Shown one piece after another: positions 33,323 to 44,317 of a DNA stretch of 64,000 nucleotides (position 1 is its first letter; each line of letters begins with the position of its first letter). The translations under genes were made by a program, and so were the position numbers. Below the pieces are notes generated by a model. That model searched no databases, was not told the DNA's origin, and was given only the letters and a program-made list of their open reading frames with translations. Source of the DNA: Blakeslea trispora (Eukaryota; Mucoromycota; Mucoromycetes; Mucorales; Choanephoraceae); assembly GCA_025331445.1 (NCBI GenBank), contig JAIWNE010000072.1, positions 62,001-126,000 of the forward strand. The letters run 5' to 3'.

Positions 33323-34774
33323 TGTCGTCTGATATCAGGCAGTCGACCCATAATCCCAAGATAAATCCTGAAATTAACCAACCCTTATTAATGCCTGCAA
33401 TAAAACAAAAACACACCGCCAAACCTCGAGAACCCTACTCTACAAGAAACAAGCCTGACAAACAGATACAAGAAACAAAACACTACATGGAGCAAAATGA
33501 TTATGGTCCTGCGGTCAATGCTCCTGTAAAACAACAACCCATAAGCATACCTACAGCTCAAAATGTCGTCACCAAACCTATGAATGAAGACCCCCCAATC
33601 ATCAAGAAGCCTAGGAAGACGTTGCAAGAACATATCCGAGAATCTGGTTATGACCTTGCTGCTGACATGTTTAAACTAAACGCTAACATTAAGTATCGTC
33701 AATTGATCATGCTTATGCCTTCATTACTACATGGAATTAAAGGGAAGCTTGTCAAATCTTTTCGAATCTCGTCAACAAGAGTACAACAGAACCTAGAAAA
33801 CCTTATGTATGCTGAACAAGAAAGGAATGAAATCATCTCCACTAGAGCTCAATCACAAGTATACAAACAAGATGCGATTGCTCTCATCGATTGTGGTGCC
33901 TCGAAAACCATCGTTAGTAAGAGGTTCCTCGACGCCCTTGGAATAGAAATCGATTCATCTTCTACTACAATTTTTACTCTTGGAAATGGAAACACTTGTC
34001 CCTCGCTAGGAATAGTGTATGATTTCCCAATTTCTATCCAAAACGTGACTATACCTATCACAGTAGAAGTTCTAGCATCAACTCCCTTCGATCTTATTAT
34101 TGAAACAACTGGTTACAAAGGGCTCAAGCCGTAATTGATTTCAAATTAACAAAGATGCGAGTTACATTCAAAATGCAATCTACCGAGCTACCTATTACCA
34201 TTGAACAAGAAACATCACCTGAAAATTTGTTTTCCGGGAGAAACATCACTGACTACCTCACACCCGAATACGATGAAGGTATCTTAGATGAAGAAGACGA
34301 AGATGATCTTGAGGAACCCAGTACAGAATCCATTAATGGCACTGAATATAATGAAGATGACCTACTGCATTTGGAACATATGGTTTGAAACGATCTCTGC
34401 CCCATGTTGACCACCAAACCTACTTCTCAACATACCAGGAGCATAGTCTCTTCCAATGATGCGTCTGTGACTGTCCCTGCACATTCTTCTATTCCTATTC
34501 ATATCAACTTATCTCGAAGAACTTCTGCTCAAATTATTGAAATAAATCCTTCTTTTGCTCCTTATTTGTCTATGGACTCATGTATCCTTGAGCCTCATGA
34601 AAGGAAACATCATGGAAACTTGTATAATCTTACTGACGAGCCTGTCGCTATTTCTGCACACGAAGCCATGGCCTTTGTATCTGAAATATGTGAATTTGAT
34701 ATTGAGACCTATGAATTTCAAGATGTGTTCGCTGCCTTAACTCATTTCACGGACTCCAAAAATACGGCTACGTT
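33322..34774 (+). pseudogene. Element 2 protease and linker
   Basis: The frame starts at the ATG 33322 that overlaps the gag stop. The aspartic protease signature is ALIDCGASKTIVS (about 33873-33911), with DCGA as in element 1. After the stop at 34134 the acidic linker continues in other frames (34155-34388, 34404-34774) with ILDEEDEDDLEEP. CACTA-like element B interrupts at 34774. Confidence 0.78.
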
Positions 34775-37700
34775 CACCACGGCTTAAAAGATGTTGAGTT
34801 TACATTATTTTTTGTCAGAATCTGACATTTTTTGTTGAGAAGCAAAACCCTTTTGCGGATTTTTTTTAAATAGGAGTTGTTTATAGTCGAATCATATCTA
34901 ACTTAAGTCTCAAAGGGGAGTTATAGTGACAAATTGCCTTCAGCGTATAGAGCGATAGTGATTTAACATGTTCCACATGTATAAACAATAAATGAGCAAA
35001 TGGCATTGCTTTAATTTTTGGATAAGCTTGGCATACGATTGGATTTTTTAGGTAATATGGGCAAATCAAGCTTGTTTATTTTTATTGATTAGAATCAAAT
35101 ATATGCTATATATAGGTTCTTCTTTAGGCTGATTTGTAGCTCAGATGTCCTTTTTTGTAACAGGAATGCTGCATCGGGTGTACTCAGATTGATTGGCATG
35201 CTTGGCTTTGATACAGGTACCTTTTGGAACCATAAGAAGCAGTATAGGAAGCAGAAATGATTTAATTTCCATGACTAGAGCCTTCAATAAGCTTTACAGT
35301 AGCTGCGCTTGAAAAAAAATACAGCCTTAACCGAGCTTTTTTTTTCTCGTAATTTTTTTTTTCTTGACAGCCAACTTGAAGCAACATGCAAGGTCATGAG
35401 CAACACCAAGTAAGAGATCACTCGTCACCAGTATACACAAGAGTCAGAAACAATAGAGGAAGAAAGTGAATAGCAAAGAAAATCTAAAAAACGAAAAAAA
35501 ATAAAGATGAGACGCGATCCTTTACACATGTACTTTGTCATGAGCATGTTGTGTCCTTTAGTTGTGATTAGGTACCTCATGAGGCCAGCCAGCAGTGAGA
35601 GCAATAGCCAGCAATTAACAGTCGATAAAGAGAAGTTCATTTGGTATGACAGCCAGGTAAAAATATTCTGGAAGCGGTATTTCACTTGTCACGAAAGAGA
35701 TTCAAAGCGATGAAGCCACCTCATTTGGGATGGAGCTCAAATGTAAGCATGAGCAACGACATGAAGACACAGAAAGAAGAAAATAATAAGCAGTAAAGTT
35801 GGAAGGAACTCCAAGTTCAACCAAAAAGAGATTCTTCAACCTCTGAAAGCATAAACCATAGTAGTGGAAGGAGAATAGGTGGATAGAGATTATTTCCTGA
35901 AGATGAGGTAGAGAGATGGCGACATGAGAAGAGACCAATTACCCTGAACGACGGTATATCAGAGAGATAAAGTATCTCTTGAATTTAGGACAATGACCAG
36001 TGGCAATAGTCAGAGAGAAAGATCACATGAGCACATAAGAAAGAAGGTAGACATGAACAAATCAGACATAGGATGGAAGCATAGTAGGCAATTGGAAGTG
36101 TGTTTGTCAAAATGTTCCAAGGCAATGACTACAAATAGAGCAAGTTAGTCGATGCAATGTATACAATAGCATTTAAACATATAAATGGAGAAATCGAAGG
36201 ACCTTAGGCAAGAGTAACTTGAAAAAGACGCATCAATCCAGATAGGCAGCATAAATAGAGATGGTGTTCAGATATCAGTCAAAGAAGTATAAGTTTGAGC
36301 AACATGATACAGAGCAGGCAGTTTTGATCAAAAAGTCATGGATGAGATGGTAAAAAGTAGTGCAGAAGAAGGTGACATGGATAAAGGATTGTCAATCAGG
36401 GCTTATGATGAGTGTTTATATAAATGTATATAAAGTTGATGATAAACAGATATATACGGAAGAAGAGTTGAAGGATTCAAAGAAATAGAAGAGAAGCGTA
36501 GTAGAGTTATTGAGATGCTGTCATGATAAGGCGATATACATGTAGCTATTGTAAAATAAAAGAGTCAGTGATGTTGATGAATTACATGATATTTATAATA
36601 AAAAAAAAAGAGATAAAAGTGCTTACCTTTTGCTGTGCATTTAATGAAACAAAAAGAGAGAAAAAGAAAATGAGGGATTGAAAAAAAAAGGCCAGTATAT
36701 ATGAGAAATATGGCAGTGATGGGAAGAAAGTATGATTTCATTGACAGATTCAAGCTAAAATTGTACTGAAAAGGAAAATGTCTTGGATTTGCATGAACAG
36801 ATCTTATTAGTGATCAATTAAAGGAACGCTTTTGTAAAGGGGATCCTAAAGAAATACCAAAGTAGAATCTATAAAAAAGTTGATAGCAAAGCGTCAAGCT
36901 GTCTCAAAATTATACATGTATATGAATGAACCATTTTTTAACATACAAGTAACTAGCTTAAAAATAAAATGTATCAAGAGCAACCCTTTTATATAGTGTC
37001 GCTCTTGTTAGAGATATAATAGACTATAATAATAGGATGGCACATCAGAAGCCAAATGTAATAAGATTATTTATTTATTGTAAAGGCTCATTGACACAAA
37101 TAGTTCTTATGACACCCTTTGAATCCATTTATTGATAACATTGACCATAAGTATTGAAATCTGTTGATGATATCTCTTACGATGGATATGTGCAATTATC
37201 AATTGTTCCCATAAAAGAAGTGAATGGATTAGTCATTTAAAGCCTAAAATTGATCCTTCTGTTCCTCTTTCATGACTTCTCAACTAAGCATTCTAATTCA
37301 CCATCAAGTCAAATACTTAATTTAGAGTATTTGAAGTTTTTTGTCTACACAATTGATTTGCCTAGCCTCAAGATTGACTTCCAATGCTTAAAACTAGCAG
37401 TTCTTAAAAGTGATAATGAAACATTCCATCCTTATTTAGTGAGAGTCATTAGCTGAGGATAAGATAGTGATTCAGTAGTGATTGTTATTACTTTTTTTTC
37501 TTTCCTTTTGACATGCTTCAAAGTAGCATTTGCTTCTTTTCTCCTTTTGAAAATTCTCTTCAAGTTGTCATTAATAATCTTACACCTTCATTTGTCTTTT
37601 TCAGCTTTTCTAAGCACTGCTTACCCTCATACAATGCGATTTGATTCAGCCCAAACTATATTACCTCACTTTATACAAAGATGAGTGCAGTTTTTTATTT

Positions 37701-38567
37701 TACCTAACTGCTGGAATGTCTGTTATTGATTTTACCAAATATTATTTGCCTAGGGACACTTACAGCAACATGAATTCCTTCTCCATGTGCTCATGTTGCT
37801 TCAGTGATGGTGATGAGAGATCTCAAGATCGACATTCAGTCATGATCGTAACTTCCTTGTACTACTATCTTAGAAATTTGAAAGAAGAATAGCAAACACC
37901 TTCTCTCAACCTTGTTATTTTATTTTTATACCTTTTTACACTTCTTTAGCTTTCCACACCTTGTTATGATTACACAAAAAATTAAAAATTGGCTCTCTAG
38001 TCTTTGGCTGTATAATTCTGGCGATTTATGCTTCTTTTTCTTCTCTTTTAGCCTGCCACCTTTTTCTTTTGAAATATCCGAGTTAACTTCAAGAAATTGC
38101 CTTCCTTTTACTTTTTTTTTTACCTTTTAAACAAATTTGCATATATACTTTGTATTTTTTTGCACAGATTGTTTCACCTCACTTGGCCTATCCCCCCATT
38201 TACCATTTTTGTACATATTTTTTGCATGAAAGCTGAAATCAAACCCCCCATTTGATTATCTCTTCATTTTCATTGCTATTTTTTTCCCTTTTAAGCCAAA
38301 TCTCTTTCTCACAGATTATTTTTCTTAAGCTTTTTATTTATTTTATGGCCTTTGACATGTAAAAAAAACCGATATCAACTCATCTCTTCAGATCAGCTTC
38401 AATTAAAAAAATAGCCTCCCTTAAGTCTCTACATTACATTTCAACAAAAAAATCCATCACTTTAATCATTTTAAAAGCCAATTCAGCCATGTCTATAAAA
38501 GCTGAATATTGACCTCAATCAGAAAAAGCTCACTCGAATATTTTTAAAACTCCTATACGCCGTGGTG
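34775..38567. mobile_element. CACTA-like element B
   Basis: Ends CACCACGGC...GCCGTGGTG, with a 3-bp duplication GTT (34772-34774 and 38568-38570). Removing it joins the element 2 Pol frame (34774 to 38571), giving continuous protease-linker/RT coding. CACxAC termini and a 3-bp duplication are typical of the CACTA/EnSpm group. It contains the shared core at 34868-36860 plus about 1.7 kb of T-rich, non-coding right arm. No transposase, so it is non-autonomous. Size 3793 bp. Confidence 0.88.
34868..36860 (-). repeat. Core repeat of the CACTA-like family, copy B
   Basis: Aligned with 11025-13020 and 42056-43822. The donor-like CAAAAG/GTAAGCAC is conserved near 36620-36635. The frame that is open in copy A has stops here. 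Confidence 0.8.
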
Positions 38568-39769
38568 GTTTTCAAAGGAACAACTTGAAATAATTCCTGT
38601 CATTAAAACAGAAGGCATTCCCCTCAACATCAAGGAAAGACTCTTGAGCTTACTTGCTAAGTATCAAGATATCTTTGATTGGGAGAACGAGACACAAGTG
38701 CGCACTGCCAATATCACTAGTCACGAAATGATCACCGAGAATACCAACCCTATCCGTGAGAGACCTTATAGAATTTCATCTGAAGAATCTCTACATCTAA
38801 AGGCCGAGTTAGATAAATACTGCAAGTTGGGTATTATGCGCAAGTCAAAATCTTATTGGAGCGCAGCCATTATCATGATCAAAAAGAAGGGTGAAAACAC
38901 TGGCTACCGACTTGTTGTTAACTACAAGGGATTAAATGCTGTGACCAAAAAGGACGCATATCGACTACCTAGAATTGATGACATTCTTGAGTCCTTGGGA
39001 TAATCAAAAGTATTCTCCAGTTTGGATATGAAAAATGCTTTCTATCTTATTCTCATGAAAAATGAATCGAGCATAGAAAAACAGGATTCTGCACTAAGTT
39101 CGGCAACTACGAATTTCTCAAAATAGCTCAAGGTTTATGTAATAGCCCTGCAACTTTTCAGCGATGTATCGATTTGTGCTTCCAAGTAATAATGTATCAA
39201 TATGTGGTGTCATACATGGACGATATATTCTGCTATAGCAATACTTACGATGATCACCTAAAAGATTTGGAAAAAGTGTTTCAATACATACGGATAGGCA
39301 ATCTCTCTCTCAACCCTAAGAAATGTTTCTTCTTTAAGTCTGAGATCTCCTTCCTAGGATACGTAATCATTCCAGATGGAATAGCCACTGATCCTGCAAA
39401 ATAGCAAAGGTCAAAGATTTTCCAGTATGCAAAACAGTTACTGAGTTCAAATCTTTCCTTGGACTAACCAGTTATTATCGCAAATGGATACCAAACTACG
39501 CCGCCATCGCTCGACCACTACATAATTTAACAAAGCACGACTCCCCTGGTGTTTAGACCAAAGATGCGCAAAAGGCTTTTGATACTTTAAAACAATCTTT
39601 GATAAAAGCTCCAATCTTAATCCAACCCGACTTCGACAAGCCTTTTGTACTGTTAACTGATGTTTCTCGAGTGGGATCAGGGGCTGTATTGAGCCAACTT
39701 GACGATTCAGGAAAAGAGAGAGTAGTGCTCTACCTCAGCAGAGGGCTTAAAAGTGCCGAATTAAACTAT
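38568..39769 (+). pseudogene. Element 2 RT and first part of RNase H
   Basis: Resumes after B with LLSLLAKYQDIFDW. RT blocks: YWSAAIIMIKKKGENTGYRL, SSLDMKNAFYLI, VVSYMDDIFCYS (YMDD at 39213-39224) and LGYVIIPDGIA. A stop at 39001-39003, a frameshift near 39080, one near 39395 and a stop near 39555 disable it. RNase H begins ILIQPDFDKPFVLLTD and reads to AELNY at 39769, where Ty3 element 3 is inserted. Confidence 0.85.
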
Positions 39770-39858
39770 TGTTGAGATATTTAAGAATCGTAATCTGAGT
39801 TTAAATAAAATCATCTTTTTCACCTCTATTCATACGTTACACACCTCTCATCTTTACA
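39770..39858 (+). repeat. 5' LTR of element 3 (89 bp)
   Basis: Starts TGTTGAGATATTT and ends CTTTACA, with an internal AATAAAA. Differs from the 3' LTR at one position (GAG against GAA). Unusually short for an LTR. TGGTGAGGCTACC directly follows as the likely primer-binding site. Confidence 0.9.
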
Positions 39859-39871
39859 TGGTGAGGCTACC
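39859..39871 (+). other. Probable primer-binding site of element 3
   Basis: TGGTGAGGCTACC immediately after the 5' LTR. It begins with the TGG expected to pair with a tRNA CCA end. Confidence 0.5.
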
Positions 39872-40111
39872 ATTCTAACAATTAAAAGATCAATTACTAC
39901 TCCCACACAACCTCATTCAAAGCGCCCGCGAAGAGCATCTGTACCAGTACCTCTTCCACATTTCAACCCATTCACAAATACCAATTATCTCGGTCTCGAA
40001 CTCCTCCCAATATCTTCTCTTTTCCATTCTAAATCATCTTCAGAACCATCATCACCAAACTCTTTTCACACAGCTCCCAATTCATTTGAAAGATCACCAT
40101 CACCAACTGAA

Positions 40112-41688
40112 ATGTCATCAGGCCTACCAGCAAGTCCACAACAAATAGCAACATCCGATTTTGCTCTTTACCTTCAACATGAAAGAGCTAGATCCAATCC
40201 AATGGCTCAATACAATCTTAATGACAGTCTTCGCATTTGGTTGTTTGATTTTGAACAACAAGCTAAAATACATGGAATTGAAGACATGAATTAATGTGGT
40301 ATTCACCTAGCCAGATACATGCCAACATTGATCCAGAAATGAATTCCAACCCTTCCCTCATTTAAACTGCAATCATGAAAAGAACTGAAAAAAGCGCTCC
40401 TCAACCATTTGGCTTGCCAGAAGAAGCAGACAATCAAAGACTACTACAAGACTTAAAACGATGCAAACAGCAACCTAATGAATCTATCCGGATTCATGCG
40501 TCTAACTGGGAAAACTTATTAAGTCGTATAACTGAAACATACTGTGAAAATACTAAAATTACCTTCTTCATCCAATCTCTTCGTCAAAGAGATATCAGAC
40601 TCTCACTAACATCTCTAGTAGAAGCTATGAACTTAGACACTGTATCTAGAGTTATCGACAAGGCTATCGCCCTTGAAGATAGAGCTAAATTGATGGACCA
40701 ACCACAATTGGAAACCGATGGACCAACTCCAATGGATCTCGACCATTTTCAACGTCATAAGTACAAAACACAACAATACAAGAAACCTTTCAGTCAACAC
40801 TTTAAAGATTCAGCATCCAATCAAGCCTCGTCCAGCCAGCAATTACGTGCATATGATAAGTTTGGTAACCCCATCTGTGACTTTTGCAAAGGCAAACATC
40901 GCGCGAAGGACTGCCAAAAGAAGTATAGCCAATATAAGAGAAATTCATCTCAGCCCACTAAGCAACCACATCAACGTCATAGAAGAGATATCAATCTTTT
41001 ATCAGTAGACGATACGAATTCAACCGAAGATGTTACATCATCGGCATCATCTAAATCTTCTCAGCTCTCTTTGGACATTGCTCATATGGCTGCCGCAGAC
41101 ATGAACAGGTTACCCCAATCTAATCTTGCTATTAACAATCATCATTTTGTAGCTCTCTGGGACTCAGGTGCTGCAGTCACAGCCATAGATGAAGATACTG
41201 CTACGAAATTATATGCAAAAGTGGATAGTACAAAGCAAACATTGTACAGAGATGTCAATAACAATATTCAGCACACCTTGGGCACAACACCCTTTCACCT
41301 TGGGGGTACAGAAATTGAAGCTCACGTCATATCAGGTCTATCAAAACCAATTATCATAGGCTGGGACACCATCTCACAATTAGGCGGCATCCTAGACTCT
41401 AACAAACAGACAATCACTATCAACATCAATGAAAAACAAATCACCATACCGCTAATTAACAAACAATATTCTATTCAAGCTATGGAAGATACTAAAACAA
41501 TTACTAACGAGATATTGAAAGAATACAATGGCGTAATCGCAACAAATCCCAACAAACCATCAGTCACTCACTTAGTTGAATTCACCATCGATACCGGGGA
41601 CAACCCACCAGTTTTTGCAAAACCTAAAACATTTCATCCAGTACTTGAAGAACAAGTCAACCAGAAACTTGAAGAAATGGTCAAAGAT
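40112..41688 (+). pseudogene. Element 3 Gag and protease
   Basis: ATG at 40112 (MSSGLPASPQQIATSD). Frames change between 40290 and 40380, then a long frame runs from 40375. The Gag part has LKRCKQQPNESIRIHASNWE. The zinc knuckle CDFCKGKHRAKDC is one residue short between Cys and His compared with the usual spacing. The protease follows with LWDSGAAVTAID (DSGA, about 41158-41190) and IIIGWDTISQLGG. The frame ends at KLEEMVKD, where CACTA-like C is inserted. RT continues at 44318. Confidence 0.82.
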
Positions 41689-44314
41689 CACTACGGCTCA
41701 AGCGGGTGGGCTGATGACCCAAAAATTGGGCCATCAACCCAATCGGTCTACTAACAAATCGAATGGGCTAAAATTCGTTTAGCCCAATTTTGGTAGATTG
41801 GCCCATTTTTTGACTGCTTAAAAACATTAGTATACCGCTATGAAGGCCAATGATTATTGCTTATTTAATTGAAGTGGAGCTTCAGCATCAAATGAAAATG
41901 CAAACATTAAAGAGGTTTAAATGATCATGTTTTATGTGGATAAATAATAAACAGACTAATGGTCTGTCAGTATTCCCTTAAGTAAGCTTGAATATTACTG
42001 GATCATCTAGTATTACAGGCCAATCATGTTCGTTACATTGCGTATTTTTTATAATTGTAGGCAAATCAAGCTTGTTTATTTTTATTAATTTGAATCAAAT
42101 ATATGCTATATATGGGTTCTTCTTTAGGCTGATTTGTAGCTCAGATGTCCTTTTTTGTAATAGGGATGCTGCATCAGGTGTATTCAGATTGATTGGCATG
42201 CTTAGCTTTGATACAGGTACCTTTTGGGATCATAAGAAGCAGTATAGGAAGCAGAAATGATTTAATTTCCATGACTAGAGCCTTCAGTAAGCATATTAAT
42301 CGCTTTGCAGTAGCTGCACTTGAAAAAATATACAGCCTTAACCGAGATTTTTTTTTTGTAATTATCTTTTTTCTTAACAGCCAACTTGAAGCAACATGCA
42401 AGGTCATGAGCAACACCAAGTAAGAGATCACTCGTCACCAGTACACACAAGAGTCAGAAACAATAGAGGAAGAAAGTAAATAGCATAGAAAGTCTAAAAA
42501 ACCAAAAAAAAATAAAGATGGGACGCGATCCTTTACACATGTACTTTGTCATGAGCATGTTGATTCCGTTTGTTGCGATTAGATACCTCATGAGTCCAGC
42601 CAACAATGAGAGCAACAGTCAGAAGTAAACAGTTGATAAAGAGGGGTTCATTTGGTAAGATAGTCAAGTCAAAATAAACTGGAAGCGGAATTTCACTGGT
42701 CGCGAAAGAGATTCAAAGAGATGAGGCAACCTCATCTGGGATGGAGCGCACTTGTAAGCATGAGCAACGACATGAAGACACAAAAAAAAAAGAAAAGCAC
42801 AAGCAGTAAAGCTGGAAGTAACTCCAAGTTCAACTAAAAAAAGATTCGGCAACCATTGAAACCAACAGACCATAGTAGTGGAAGAAGAACAGGCGGATAA
42901 ATAGCATTTCTTGAAGATGAGATAGAGAGATGGCGACATGGGAAGAGACCCAGTACTTAAACAACGGTATATCAGAGAGGAAAAGTATTTCTTACAGCTT
43001 GGATAATGATCAGTGATAATGACGGAACAGGCAGACCAAATGAGCACACAAGAAAGAAGACAGACATGAACAGATCAGACATAGGATGGAAATACAATAA
43101 GCAGTTGAATATCTGGTTACGAAGAGGTTTCATGTTGATGACTACGAATAGAGAAATTTAGTGAATGCAATGTGCACAATAGCATTTGAACAGATAACTA
43201 AGGAAATCGAAGGAATTTGGGCAAGAAATATTTGAGCAGAGAAATCGATCCTGATAGGCAGCATAGATAGACATGGTATTCAGATTTCAGTCAAAGAAGT
43301 TTAAGTTTAAGCAACATGGTATAAAGCAGACAGCATGGATAAAAAAGTCATGGATGAGGCGGTAAAAAGTAGCACAGAAGAGGGTGAGATGAATAAGGGA
43401 TTGTCTACTAGAATCCATGATAAGTGGTTGTATAAGCGTATAAAATGTTGAAGACAAGCAAATGCATACTAATAAGAAGATTGAAGCTGCAAAGAAATGA
43501 GAAGAGAGGCGTAGCCGAGGTGTTAGAATGTTGTTATTATAAGGTGATATACATGAAGCTAGTGTGAAATAAGAGAGTCAGTAATGTTGATGGATTATAA
43601 AATATTTGTAAAAAAAAAAGAAAATAAAAAAAAGATAAAAGTGCTTACCGTTTGCTGTGCATTTAATAAAAAAAAGAAAGAAAAAAGAAACTGGGGGATT
43701 GAAAAAAATAGCCAGTATATATGAGAAATATGACAGTGATGGGAAGAAAGTATGATTTCATTGACAGATTCAAGCTAAAATTGTACTGAAATGGGAAATG
43801 TCTTGGATTTGCATAAAGAGCAATTTTTACTGTAGAATGAATGGTAATTTTTGTCTATGAAGAGCTAAACATATTTAGCAATGTAATATGATGGTATTTA
43901 GTTCTTTTGCCTAAAACAATTCTCCCAAAATAGCCTGACCCCCAACTTCCTAATTAGCATGCTTTTTACATAAAATACTCATTGTTTGTCCCCCATGTTT
44001 AGCTCATGGCAATTTCGCACTCATGCATGACTTTTTTTTTCTTTTGTTTTTAATATTTCTGCTAAAAAGCAGCTTGTCTGATATTTTTTTGGCACTAAGA
44101 ACTTATTTTAAAGAAATTCGATGGATGAAAATAGCACGCACTTGGTCAACCTTTCCAATTTGCTTCAAACTTTTAACTAAACAACCTTGAACATGTAGGA
44201 GTACAATGAACAAAAAAAATCGAATCGTTTATTTACTAAATCCATCAAATCTGCTCTCCAAAACTTATCGTTTGGGCCAAACTACCACAAATTAAATTTT
44301 CTTGCGCTGTAGTG
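41689..44314. mobile_element. CACTA-like element C
   Basis: Termini CACTACGGCTCAAG and, inverted, CACTACAGCGCAAG, with a 3-bp duplication GAT (41686-41688, 44315-44317). Removal restores element 3 Pol (MVKD to GIMNKVD) in frame. Subterminal TTGGGCC / GGGCTAA / TTGGCCCA words near 41725-41815 and 44270-44280 resemble the subterminal repeats of CACTA elements. Size 2626 bp, no transposase. Confidence 0.92.
42056..43822 (-). repeat. Core repeat of the CACTA-like family, copy C
   Basis: Aligned with copies A and B but lacking their first roughly 190 bases. The donor-like CAAACG/GTAAGCAC is kept near 43650. The minus-strand frame 43047-42664 (127 codons) overlaps the frame that is open in copy A. 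Confidence 0.8.
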
Positions 44315-44317
44315 GAT

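Noticed and set aside
37250..38130. Several 60-80 codon frames in the right arm of element B
   Set aside because: Phe/Leu/Ser-rich frames from T-rich DNA, with no match in elements A or C.
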